Positions 55,373 through 64,000 of a stretch of DNA of 64,000 nt are shown here, piece after piece; positions within the stretch are counted from its first letter, which is position 1, and every line of letters starts with the position of its first letter. Origin of the DNA: JAGTVG01 sp963699805 (GTDB taxonomy: Bacteria; Bacteroidota; Bacteroidia; Cytophagales; Cyclobacteriaceae). The translations under genes were made by a program, and so were the position numbers. Under the pieces are notes generated by a model. The model was not told where the DNA came from, ran no database searches, and saw only the letters and a program-made list of their open reading frames with translations. The stretch spans positions 558,001 to 622,000 of the forward strand of contig CAVOVH010000004.1 of the NCBI GenBank assembly GCA_963699805.1, read 5' to 3'.

Positions 55373-56578
55373 ATGAAACTAAATTTCTTAAAATTCATTA
55401 TCACGGCATTTCTTATACTGACTTCAATACAACTTTCATTCGCTCAGGAAGAAGAATCCGGCACTGCGATATTCAGTTTTGAGAATGGGTTAGGTATCAG
55501 GGCTCCCAATGATCTTTTTTATGTAAATTTTGGTCTGAGAATACAAAGCAGGATATCCTATACTTCAGCCAATATTGACTTTTTTGGAATACAAAATATA
55601 GAAGCCCGCGTCCGCCGCATGAGATTGAAATTCGATGGTTTCGTTTTGAACCCGAAAATTGGTTTTAAACTGGAACTTGGGTTTGAAAATACTTCCATTG
55701 ATTTTGAAGATGCCAGTGTCCCGAATGTGTTATTGGATGCTGTATTAAATTATAAACCCAATAACAACTGGTCCATTTTATTCGGGCAAACAAAATTACC
55801 AGGTAATAGACAGCGGGTTATTTCATCCGGCAGCCTGGAGATGGTAGATCGCACTTTAACCAATGCCCGTTTTAATATCGATCGTGATTTTGGTGTTCAG
55901 GTTCACTATACCAACAGCATTGATAAGGTTGTGTTTGCCATAAAAGGAGCGATCACTTCAGGGGAAGGCCGGAATTTTCTAACGACTGATGAGGGATTGG
56001 CCTATACAGGCCGGGTTGAAGTGCTCCCACTAGGAAAATTTATCAATAAGGGAGATTATGTGGAAGCTGACCTTGAAAGGGAACCGTCCCCGAAACTCAA
56101 TATTGGGTTTGTCGCACATGCCAATAAAAATGCCATCAGGCAGCGAGGACAAACCGGCAGGATACTCTATGAAGCCCGAGATCTGACAAGCTTTATGGGG
56201 GATATGATGTTTAAATATAATGGCTGGGCATTCATGGCAGAATACATCACAAGAAGTACTGATGATCCATTAACCTATAATGAAGACGGAGACGTCCGTT
56301 ATGTTTATACCGGCCACAGTGCCTTTATTAAGGGAAGTTATGTCTTTAAAAAGAATTGGGGCATCGCCTCCAGTATCACCTGGCTTTCCCCAACCTCTGA
56401 AATTGCCGAATTTACTGATCAAGTTGATGAATATGCATTGGGAATATCTAAATATATCAAAGGACACAAGCTGAAGGTACAAACAGATATTGCTTATGAA
56501 AACAGACACAACAAATATTTTGATCAACTTGTGAATGATAACTGGCAGATAAGGTTCCAGGTGGAATTAGGTTTTTAA
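55373..56578 (+). CDS. Outer membrane porin, OprP/OprO-like
   Basis: 401 residues, signal peptide ending S-F-A-Q, then a beta barrel with alternating strands and the phosphate-porin pattern (R-V-R-R-M-R-L-K-F-D-G, W-S-I-L-F-G-Q-T-K-L-P-G-N-R). It ends V-E-L-G-F, the typical C-terminal aromatic. Members of the family are phosphate or polyphosphate porins; here the neighbours are phosphate transporters, which supports that role. Confidence 0.85.
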   Translation: MKLNFLKFIITAFLILTSIQLSFAQEEESGTAIFSFENGLGIRAPNDLFYVNFGLRIQSRISYTSANIDFFGIQNIEARVRRMRLKFDGFVLNPKIGFKLELGFENTSIDFEDASVPNVLLDAVLNYKPNNNWSILFGQTKLPGNRQRVISSGSLEMVDRTLTNARFNIDRDFGVQVHYTNSIDKVVFAIKGAITSGEGRNFLTTDEGLAYTGRVEVLPLGKFINKGDYVEADLEREPSPKLNIGFVAHANKNAIRQRGQTGRILYEARDLTSFMGDMMFKYNGWAFMAEYITRSTDDPLTYNEDGDVRYVYTGHSAFIKGSYVFKKNWGIASSITWLSPTSEIAEFTDQVDEYALGISKYIKGHKLKVQTDIAYENRHNKYFDQLVNDNWQIRFQVELGF

Positions 56579-56601
56579 TCAACTCGGTTCCAGATAAAAA
56601 A

Positions 56602-57792
56602 TTAATTCCCGAGATTCTTTAATGCCAGCCAGGCCATTAACCCCGCACCTATTTCAAGGGCGCCCTCATCAATGTTAAAGGTAGGCGTATGAACCGAAGA
56701 GATGATACCCCGGCCTTCATTTCGAACACCCAATCTGTAAAAACAGGCATCGATTGTCTGAGAAAAAAAAGCAAAATCCTCGGCTGCCATCCATATATCT
56801 AGGTCCACTACATTCTCTTCCCCCAGATAATCTGCCGCAAAGGATCTTGATCTGTTTGTTAATTCTTCATGATTCTGAAGAAAAGGATATCCTTTCAGAA
56901 TATTGAAGTCTATCCCTGCTCCCATACCTTTGGCGATCGATTCTGCCATGAGTTTGATCTTCTCATGTGCCGATCTTCGCCAATCTTCATTCAAAGTCCT
57001 GAAAGTTCCTTCAATATACACTTCATCAGGGATGATGTTTGTTGCTCCATCCGCTTTTATTTTCCCAAATGATAAAACCGTTGGTATTTTGGGATTGGCA
57101 TACCTACTGACGATCTGTTGTAATGCTATGATGATATGGGAGGCAATGACGATCGGATCAATATTATTATCCGGCATGGCAGCATGTCCACCCTTTCCCT
57201 TTATGGTGATATAAATTTCATCCGCACTCGCCATATAGATTCCCGGTCTGAATCCCACCTTGCCCACCGGGATCTGGGACATCACATGTTGCCCGAGAAT
57301 GGATGCCGGGGAAGGATCCTTTAAAACCCCTTCCTCAATCATTTTTAAAGCGCCTCCAGGAGCCTTTTCTTCTCCAGGCTGAAAGATCAGTTTAACGGTC
57401 CCTTCAAAATGCTCCCTGATCTCATTCAGGATCCTGGCCGCTCCCAGCAGGGAAGCCGTATGTACATCATGACCACAGGCATGCATCACACCCTCTTTGA
57501 CTGATTTAAAGGGGATGTTATTCTGCTCTGTAATGGGTAACGCATCCATATCTGCCCTTAAGGCAATTACTTCCTTGTCAGGATTTTTACCTTCGATCAG
57601 GGCTACCACACCAGTTCCTGCGATCCCCCGTGTAGGCCTGAGATTATATTCATCCAATTTATCGGCAACAAATTGTGAGGTATTGTACTCCTGAAAAGAA
57701 AGTTCGGGATGTTGATGGAGATGTCGTCTGTTCGCAATGATATCACTGGCGTATTCCGACGCTAATTTTTTAATCTTGTTTTTAATATCCAT
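56602..57792 (-). CDS. M20 family amidohydrolase (N-acyl amino acid hydrolase)
   Basis: 396 residues. Zinc peptidase motifs A-L-R-A-D-M-D-A-L-P, M-H-A-C-G-H-D-V-H-T, Q-P-G-E-E, and the dimerisation domain in the middle. The HipO/AmaA group cleaves N-acyl or N-benzoyl amino acids. No signal peptide. The SPOR lipoprotein ends 6 bases upstream on the same strand (operon). Confidence 0.92.
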   Translation of the reverse strand: MDIKNKIKKLASEYASDIIANRRHLHQHPELSFQEYNTSQFVADKLDEYNLRPTRGIAGTGVVALIEGKNPDKEVIALRADMDALPITEQNNIPFKSVKEGVMHACGHDVHTASLLGAARILNEIREHFEGTVKLIFQPGEEKAPGGALKMIEEGVLKDPSPASILGQHVMSQIPVGKVGFRPGIYMASADEIYITIKGKGGHAAMPDNNIDPIVIASHIIIALQQIVSRYANPKIPTVLSFGKIKADGATNIIPDEVYIEGTFRTLNEDWRRSAHEKIKLMAESIAKGMGAGIDFNILKGYPFLQNHEELTNRSRSFAADYLGEENVVDLDIWMAAEDFAFFSQTIDACFYRLGVRNEGRGIISSVHTPTFNIDEGALEIGAGLMAWLALKNLGN

Positions 57793-57798
57793 GGAATG

Positions 57799-58296
57799 TT
57801 ACTTGAAATAAACCTGTTCAGGCACGATCACGGCATTGGGGAACATATCCTTCAATTTTACCAAGGTTTTATAGGCTTCAATCTTATTATTATAATTACC
57901 AACCTTGATCCTGTAACTGGGAGAAATAAACTGCATGATTGGATTGGCATCCGGCATGACCCTGAATACATTTTTCCTGGCTTCATCGGCAGCCTGCCTT
58001 GAATTGCTGTTGTGCACCAATACAGTATATTGAACCTTCGGAATATCCTTATTAATCCCTGCAATTGTATCAAGAACAATATCGAGCTTGGTGGTAATGT
58101 CCATGTAAGGTTCCTGGAATGACGCTTTTTCAATACGCTCCTTCTCCTGAACGGGACTTTTATATTTCCCTATTTCAGGCAAGGTTGAAGACAGATCCTC
58201 ATGATATTCCTCTTCCGTTGAGACTGGAACGGTTTTCGGGCCGCATGCATACATTAAAAGCAGAAATCCTACCAGGTAAGTATATTTTAAATGCAT
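57799..58296 (-). CDS. SPOR domain lipoprotein
   Basis: About 165 residues from ATG 58296, chosen because it begins a lipoprotein signal (L-L-L-M-Y-A-C18) and avoids the overlap with secA that the longer start (58320) would give. The C-terminal ~80 residues form a SPOR-type domain (Y-T-V-L-V-H-N-S-N-S, Y-R-I-K-V-G-N-Y) that binds denuded peptidoglycan at division sites. Probably in the same operon as secA (5 bases upstream). Confidence 0.8.
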   Translation of the reverse strand: MHLKYTYLVGFLLLMYACGPKTVPVSTEEEYHEDLSSTLPEIGKYKSPVQEKERIEKASFQEPYMDITTKLDIVLDTIAGINKDIPKVQYTVLVHNSNSRQAADEARKNVFRVMPDANPIMQFISPSYRIKVGNYNNKIEAYKTLVKLKDMFPNAVIVPEQVYFK

Positions 58297-58301
58297 TTTT
58301 T

Positions 58302-61300
58302 TTATTGAATGATCACACATTTATTATTCTTGATATCCTCTTCCACCTTTTTATATTTTACATCCTTGACAACCCGTCCGTCCATATATTGAACACTAAC
58401 CTTATCATTCCTCCCCACCATTTTATCCGATTTTACGGGAGCCATTTTTTCGACCGGTGGACGGGTCCGGCTATCCGCCTGAGGCCCTTGCAAAACTGAC
58501 CTGGACTCTTCCTTGGTTTCCTTTACATTCTGTCTGGCCCTTCTCTGCCTTCGTGCCTCCTGCACTTCATCCGGTTCTTGAACAGGCACGGTCGCCTTCA
58601 TCAGGAAAGTAATGGTTTCTTCATTTACACGATGTATGAGTTGTTTGAAAAGTTCAAACGCTTCGAATTTGTAAATGAGCAAGGGATCTTTCTGTTCATA
58701 CACGGCATTCTGCACTGACTGTTTCAGGTCATCCATCTCGCGTAAGTGTTCCTTCCAGGCATTATCAATGATGGCCAGGGTGGCCATTTTTTCCAGAGAT
58801 AAGATCAGATATCTACATTCCGTTTTGATATTCCTCTCCAGATTTGAGGCGACACCGATCTGTTTGACCCCATCCGTAAATGGCACTAAAATGTCCACGA
58901 TCGTGGCTCCGCGGGTCTGATAAATATCCTTGATGATAGGTAAGGCACGTACCCTGATAAATTCATTTTTCTTTTGATAGTGCGAATAGGCCGCATCATA
59001 CAGATTCTGGACAAGTTCATCCTCTTTCAGTTGATTGAATTCTTCACGGCTGATGGGATAATCCATACCGAATATACTGATGCAGTTTAATTTAAAGCCA
59101 TCAAAATCTTCACTTCCTTTGGCATTTAAGGCAACATCTTCAGCCGTCTCATAGATCATATTCATGATATCCACCTGAAGTCTTTCTTCAAAGAGAGCAT
59201 TTCTTCTTCTCCGGTAAATCACTTCCCGTTGTGAATTCATCACGTCATCATACTCCAGTAACCGTTTCCGGATGGCGAAGTTGTTCTCTTCCACTTTTTT
59301 CTGAGCCCTTTCAATGGATTTTGTTACCATGGAATGTTGGATCACTTCCCCTTCCTGAAGGCCAAGCCGGTCCATGATCCTGGCAATTCTGTCAGAGCCG
59401 AACAGCCGCATAAGATTATCTTCAAGGGAAACGAAAAACTGGGACGATCCGGGATCACCCTGCCGACCGGAACGACCTCTCAGCTGGCGGTCGACACGCC
59501 GGGACTCATGCCTTTCCGTACCCACGATGGCAAGTCCGCCCGCAGTCCTGGATTCTGGAGTGAGTTTAATATCCGTTCCACGGCCGGCCATGTTGGTGGC
59601 GATGGTCACAGTAGCCGGTTTTCCTGCAAACGCCACGACCTCTGCTTCCCGCTGATGTTGTTTGGCATTCAGCACCTGATGTTTGATCTTTTTCATATTT
59701 AACATCCGGCTGATCACCTCAGAGATCTCAACCGAAGTGGTACCCACAAGCACAGGCCTTCCCTTTTCCGTTAAGTCAACAATCTCCTGTATGACGCCAT
59801 TGAATTTTTCACGAACCGTTTTAAATACTTTATCCTGCATATCATCCCGTACGACAGGTTCATTCGTGGGAATAACCACTACATCCAATTTGTAGATTTC
59901 CCAGAATTCACCTGCTTCCGTTTCCGCAGTACCGGTCATCCCGGCCAACTTATGGTACATCCTGAAATAATTCTGAAGGGTAATGGTCGCATAGGTCTGG
60001 GTGGCATCCTCCACTTTTACACTCTCCTTGGCTTCAATGGCCTGATGCAGACCATCGGAATACCTTCTTCCTTCCAGTACCCTCCCGGTCTGTTCGTCAA
60101 CAATCTTCACTTTTCCATCCACCAGTATATATTCAGTATCCCGCTCAAAAAGAGTATAGGCTTTCAATAACTGGTTGATGCTATGTATACGTTTTGATTT
60201 TTCTGAATAATCCTTGATGAGCTCTTCTTTTCTTCAGGAGTTTATCCTGATCCGACAATTCAGTATCATTTTCTAAGATCGCAATCTCATGGCCGATATC
60301 CGGCATGATAAAGAATCTGGGATCTTCATCTTCATTGGTTAATAGGTCAATCCCTCTTTCAGTTAATTCGATGCTATTATGTTTTTCTTCAATGGTAAAG
60401 TATAATTCCTTATCCACTTCAGGCATCAATTTGGCATTGTCCTGTAGATAATAATTTTCAGTTTTCTGCAGAATCAGTCTTTTACCGGTCTCACTGAGAT
60501 ATTTGATCAGGGGTTTATGCTTGGGCAATCCCCTGGAAGACCGAAGTAAAGCCAGTCCACCATCCTTTTCATTGCCATCATTGATCATTTTTTTGGCATC
60601 GATCAATAATTGGGTAACCAGTCTTTTCTGGGCCTCTACCAAGTTTCTGGATACGGGGTTTCAGTTCATAAAATTCATGTTCATCACCCCTTGGGATCGG
60701 ACCGGAAATGATCAAAGGTGTTCTGGCATCATCGATTAAAACAGAATCTACTTCATCGACCATCGCATAATGGTGCTTTCTTTGAACCAGGTCATCGGTT
60801 TCCCTCGCCATATTATCCCGCAGATAATCAAATCCAAATTCGTTGTTGGTCCCGTAAGTAATATCCGCACGGTAGGCTTCACGTCTGGCTTCTGAATTGG
60901 GTTCATGTTTATCAATACAATCCACCCGTGAGCCCGTGGAATTCAAAAATCGGTCCCATCCATTCCGAATCCCGTCGGGCCAGGTAATCATTGACGGTTA
61001 CAATATGTACTCCCCTTTTCGCCAGGGCATTTAAAAAAGCCGGCAAGGTGGCAACCAGGGTTTTCCCTTCACCGGTGGCCATTTCAGCTATTTTACCCTG
61101 ATGCAAGCACTACCCCTCCGATTAAGCTGTACATCATAATGCAACATGTCCCAGGTCACCTCGTTCCCTGCAGCCATCCATCTGATTATGCCATGTAGCA
61201 TTTTTCACCTTCTATGGTTACATGACTGTTCCGCGCCGCATATGCTTTATCGTGAAGCGTTGCCTTCACCACGAGACTGAGCATTTTCCTTGAATCTTCT

Positions 61301-61669
61301 TGCCGTTTCCTTCACAATGGCAAAGGCTTCCGGCAAACATTCAAGGAGTATTTCCTCCAGTGAGGTGTTTCTTTCTTCTTCAAGCTTATCGATTTGATTA
61401 AACAGATCTTCCTTCTGATGAACATCGAGAGATTCGTCCTCATCAATTTTCTGATGAAGGTCCTGTATCTGTTGATCGATAACGGCAAGGTGATCATCTA
61501 TTTTTTTCTTGACGAGATTTGTTCTCTCCCTTAATTCGTCATCACTGATATCCTGTAATTTTTGATGTTCCTGGTTGGCCTTTTCCACATAGGGAAGGAT
61601 CTCTTTGATATCCCTTTCCGACTTGGATCCAAATATCCTGGTGATTCCTTTGGTTAATAAACCTATCAT
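58302..61669 (-). CDS. secA: Preprotein translocase ATPase SecA, frame broken by seven apparent single-base insertions
   Basis: Motor of the Sec export pathway, essential. Fragments in three frames tile one SecA of about 1115 residues: N-terminus M-I-G-L-L-T-K (61669), Walker A M-A-T-G-E-G-K-T, D-V-Q-L-I-G-G, F-D-Y-L-R-D-N-M, V-D-E-V-D-S-V-L-I-D, then the C-terminal half with T-N-M-A-G-R-G-T-D-I and R-Q-G-D-P-G-S-S. Extra bases at 61200, 61181, ~61122, 61104, ~60926, ~60640 and ~60229 must be removed to join them. The K/E-rich insertion at 61350-61500 and the ~120 residue insertion in the C half are usual for Bacteroidetes SecA. Essentiality favours sequence errors over pseudogenisation. Confidence 0.93.
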
Positions 61670-61697
61670 TATTTTTGTCTTAAAAATTACTTAAATT

Positions 61698-61729
61698 CAA
61701 AATTACTCTGTTTTTGAAAGAAAATACAA
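61698..61729 (-). promoter_or_regulatory. Promoter of secA (-33 TTG, -7 TAATTTTG)
   Basis: On the minus strand TTG (61729-61727) and, after a 21-base spacer, TAATTTTG (61705-61698), an exact TAnnTTTG. Predicted start near 61692, leader about 23 bases before the secA ATG. Confidence 0.5.
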
Positions 61730-61861
61730 TCCTGGCCCTACCTTTATATGAGGGGATTTTATATTATAAGGATGTATACGATAAAACGGAATGTTGGATT
61801 GTTTCACGACTCGTTCATTTATAAAAGTATGCGGATTATGGACGTATTGAAAATTTGTCGA

Positions 61862-63048
61862 TCATTTTTTGGGATCAATCTTATGGGTTATCAGCACCAT
61901 CGGCTCATTTTTTATATTTGTTGTACAAAAAACAAATAGGTCTCCCCCCTCCTGAATACCTGTTATTTTCCTGATTTCACTCACTTTCAATCGGAAATTC
62001 CTTGTGGCGATATTGGCTTTTTTAATGACTTTCGTTTTGAGAAAGTCTTTCATTGATAGAATTCCTGACAGTTTGAATACCCTGCCTGGAAAAGAATCCA
62101 CATGTTCATCCCCCGTACAAAGATGACTGTTAGGAGCCAGTTTTTTTAAATTGAACCGAAGACCTAAGTCATTGTAAAGCCCCGTCTTTCTGATCGCTAC
62201 ATTGGGATCATAGATGAAGCTCCGGGGATGATCAAACTCGCAAGGAGTTTCGTTTTTTCCCACGAAGTAACATATACATTTTCCTGGTCCTTTTCCCAGG
62301 ACCAGCTGATCACATCCGGATCATCAGAATAACTATTTTTATCCAGGACAAGAATAATTTCTTTACAATCCTGGTCGATCGCCAATACGTGTATTTCCCT
62401 GATGAAGTGAAAATGTTGAATCAGGTATTTAATGTCAAGGTAGGGAGACAATTTAATAATCACCAGAACCGCCTTCCGGATCAGTTCCTGGTATAGTACG
62501 CTGATATCAGGTTCCCCCTCTTCTATTTTAAAGGTCCGCTTGCTTCCCTGCCGTCTGGAAGGATCCACGTAGATGCAGGCAGGTCTTTTTCTTGTTTTGC
62601 GGACATAATCAAGACTGTCTCCCGGTACAATCTCAATATTTTTTATACCTAGTATATGAAAATTATGGCCAGCATATTTCGCCAAATCCTCTTTTTTTTC
62701 AATATAGATCACTTTATCCGCTGATTTGGAGAAAAAATATGCATCCACTCCCAGACCTCCGGTCATATCGATCAGGGTGCCCCCACGAATCAACGCAGCT
62801 TTATACCTGGCTGCAATGGAAGAGGAAGCCTGCTCAACAGCAGTAACAGAAGGATAGAGAACCTGCCTGTGGTTATAATATTCAGGAATTTTATCCCTGG
62901 CTTTTTGTCTGGCACTGATCTGTGTTGCGATGAAAATACGATCCTCTGCCGGATAATCCTTCAATGTCAAAGAGAGTCCGTACGGATCTGATTCAGATGC
63001 ATGAAAGATCGCTTCTTCCGTTTTTGGATCTATATGAATTCTTCTCAA
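61862..63048 (-). CDS. Class I SAM-dependent methyltransferase with THUMP-like C-terminus, frame broken once
   Basis: About 395 residues. SAM-binding motif D-M-T-G-G-L-G-V-D-A-Y-F (residues ~93-104), I-Y-I-E-K-K motif II, and a Y-V-D-P-S-R-R motif IV. The C-terminal ~130 residues match the THUMP-like domain (PF18096) of such Bacteroidetes proteins; the substrate is presumably a nucleic acid. The frame breaks at the T-run 62253-62258 (A-run on the coding strand): one missing base restores K-N-E-T-P-C-E-F-D-H-P-R-S-F-I-Y-D. Start TTG 63048 overlaps the asd stop. Confidence 0.82.
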
Positions 63049-64000
63049 CGAATCAATTTATGAGCTACCAGGTATTCAGCAATCTGTATCGCATTCGTAG
63101 CTGCTCCTTTTCGAAGGTTATCGGATACCACCCACATATTCAAAGTCTTTGGCTGGGTCTCATCCCTCCTGATCCTTCCTACAAATACTTCATCTTTCCC
63201 ATGCGCATTTACGGGCATTGGATAAATGTTCCTGGAAGGATCGTCCTGAACGATCACGCCCGGCGTATCTTCAAGAATGCCCCGGATATCCGCCAATTCG
63301 AATTCTTTATCAAATTGAACATTCACAGACTCTGAATGTCCACCGATTGTGGGGATCCGAACCGTGGTGGCAGTGACCTGGATCGTAGGATCTCCCAATA
63401 TTTTTTTTGTTTCATTTACCATCTTCATCTCTTCCTTGGTATATCCGTTTTCAAGGAAAACGTCGATATGCGGAAGAACATTCAGATCGATCTTATAAGG
63501 ATAGGCCATGGGCCCGTCTTTTCCGGCGCGCTCATTCATCAACTGATCGACGGCCTTTTTCCCGGTACCCGTAACTGATTGATAGGTTGAGACCACGATC
63601 CTCTTGATGTGATAGGTTTCATGCAATTTAAATAATGCCAGAACCATCTGGATGGTTGAACAATTCGGATTTGCGATGATCTTATCTTCCCCGGTCAAAA
63701 CCGAACCATTGATCTCGGGCACCACCAGTTTATGGGCCGGGCTCATTCGCCAGGCTGAAGAATTATCAACTACAAATGTGCCCTTTTCAGCAAATTTCGG
63801 AGCCCATTCAAGTGAAGTGCTTCCTCCGGCTGAAAATACTGCAATATCCGGCTGCAAGTCGACCGCATCCTGCATGCCAATTACGGTATATTCCTTACCC
63901 TGGTATTTAATTTTTTTGCCTACTGATTTTTCAGAGGCAACTAAAAATAATTCGTCAAAAGGGAATTGCCTTTCTTCAACCACTTTTAACATTTCTGATC
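63045..64000 (-). CDS. asd: Aspartate-semialdehyde dehydrogenase (5' truncated by window edge)
   Basis: Makes aspartate semialdehyde for lysine, threonine, methionine and diaminopimelate. The open frame runs out at the right edge: codons upstream of the apparent ATG 63992 still read S-E, so the NADP-binding G-A-T-G-x-V-G is outside the window. Visible are the catalytic cysteine in N-P-N-C-S-T-I-Q, S-V-T-G-T-G, the substrate region G-G-H-S-E-S and R-I-R-R-D. The stop overlaps the methyltransferase start. Confidence 0.95.
   Translation of the reverse strand, partial: SEMLKVVEERQFPFDELFLVASEKSVGKKIKYQGKEYTVIGMQDAVDLQPDIAVFSAGGSTSLEWAPKFAEKGTFVVDNSSAWRMSPAHKLVVPEINGSVLTGEDKIIANPNCSTIQMVLALFKLHETYHIKRIVVSTYQSVTGTGKKAVDQLMNERAGKDGPMAYPYKIDLNVLPHIDVFLENGYTKEEMKMVNETKKILGDPTIQVTATTVRIPTIGGHSESVNVQFDKEFELADIRGILEDTPGVIVQDDPSRNIYPMPVNAHGKDEVFVGRIRRDETQPKTLNMWVVSDNLRKGAATNAIQIAEYLVAHKLIR

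Overview
The window reads as a chromosomal segment of a Bacteroidota (Bacteroidetes) bacterium, probably in or near Bacteroidales/Marinilabiliales. This rests on Bacteroidetes-typical families (DUF3822, DUF4270, DUF1599 duplicate, BT_3928-type DoxX protein, DUF4369-like/TlpA thioredoxin, archaeal/eukaryal-type ProS, GGGP synthase), on an AT-rich composition, and on several starts preceded by an exact TAnnTTTG -7 element, the Bacteroidetes housekeeping promoter signature. I see no prophage, insertion sequence, CRISPR array, tRNA or rRNA. Both ends cut genes: ileS on the left, asd on the right.

Layout. 1-5.7 kb: ileS end, lspA and a 1267-residue hybrid histidine kinase. 6-9.6 kb: metG, a small secreted Lys-rich protein, deoC-acyP. 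9.6-9.8 kb: a compact non-coding transcription unit (palindrome, exact promoter, about 110 nt, strong terminator). 10-14.6 kb: lipid- or periplasm-anchored thioredoxin protein, full-length NfeD protease, LysM/RlpA-like protein. 14.6-22.5 kb: TIGR02757 gene, pyrE, two Nudix genes, coaD-DUF3822 operon, RecD-like helicase, DUF1573, DUF423-yggS. 22.6-29.9 kb: GH3-LysE pair, folP-cdaA, DUF1599-BT_3928-permease-aroK run. 29.8-39.9 kb: outer membrane protein, Tyr/Ser-rich secreted protein, proS, nfeD-floA-metF, apt, a VTT membrane protein, glmS. 40-46.8 kb: DUF4270 lipoprotein and GT5-like protein divergent from panC, panD, a flippase-like protein, rfaE2, Zn peptidase, acyl-CoA dehydrogenase. 47-56.6 kb: AraC regulator, GGGP synthase operon, and a phosphate-transport island (two Na/Pi cotransporters, a PiT carrier and an OprP-type porin). 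56.6-64 kb: M20 amidohydrolase, SPOR lipoprotein, secA, THUMP-like methyltransferase, asd.

Data quality matters here. Six genes carry 17 single-base indels that can be placed by comparing frames (12 insertions, 5 deletions), seven of them in the essential gene secA. The simplest reading is residual long-read sequence error, so these genes are annotated as whole loci rather than as fragments.

Most of the window is housekeeping. The parts that look least explained are the 9.6-9.8 kb RNA gene, the GH3-LysE pair (possible amino-acid conjugate synthesis plus export), the glycogen-synthase-like protein that has lost its substrate-binding motif and its second domain, the GGGP synthase/holin-like operon, and the phosphate island with a PiT carrier fused to a helical regulatory-looking domain.
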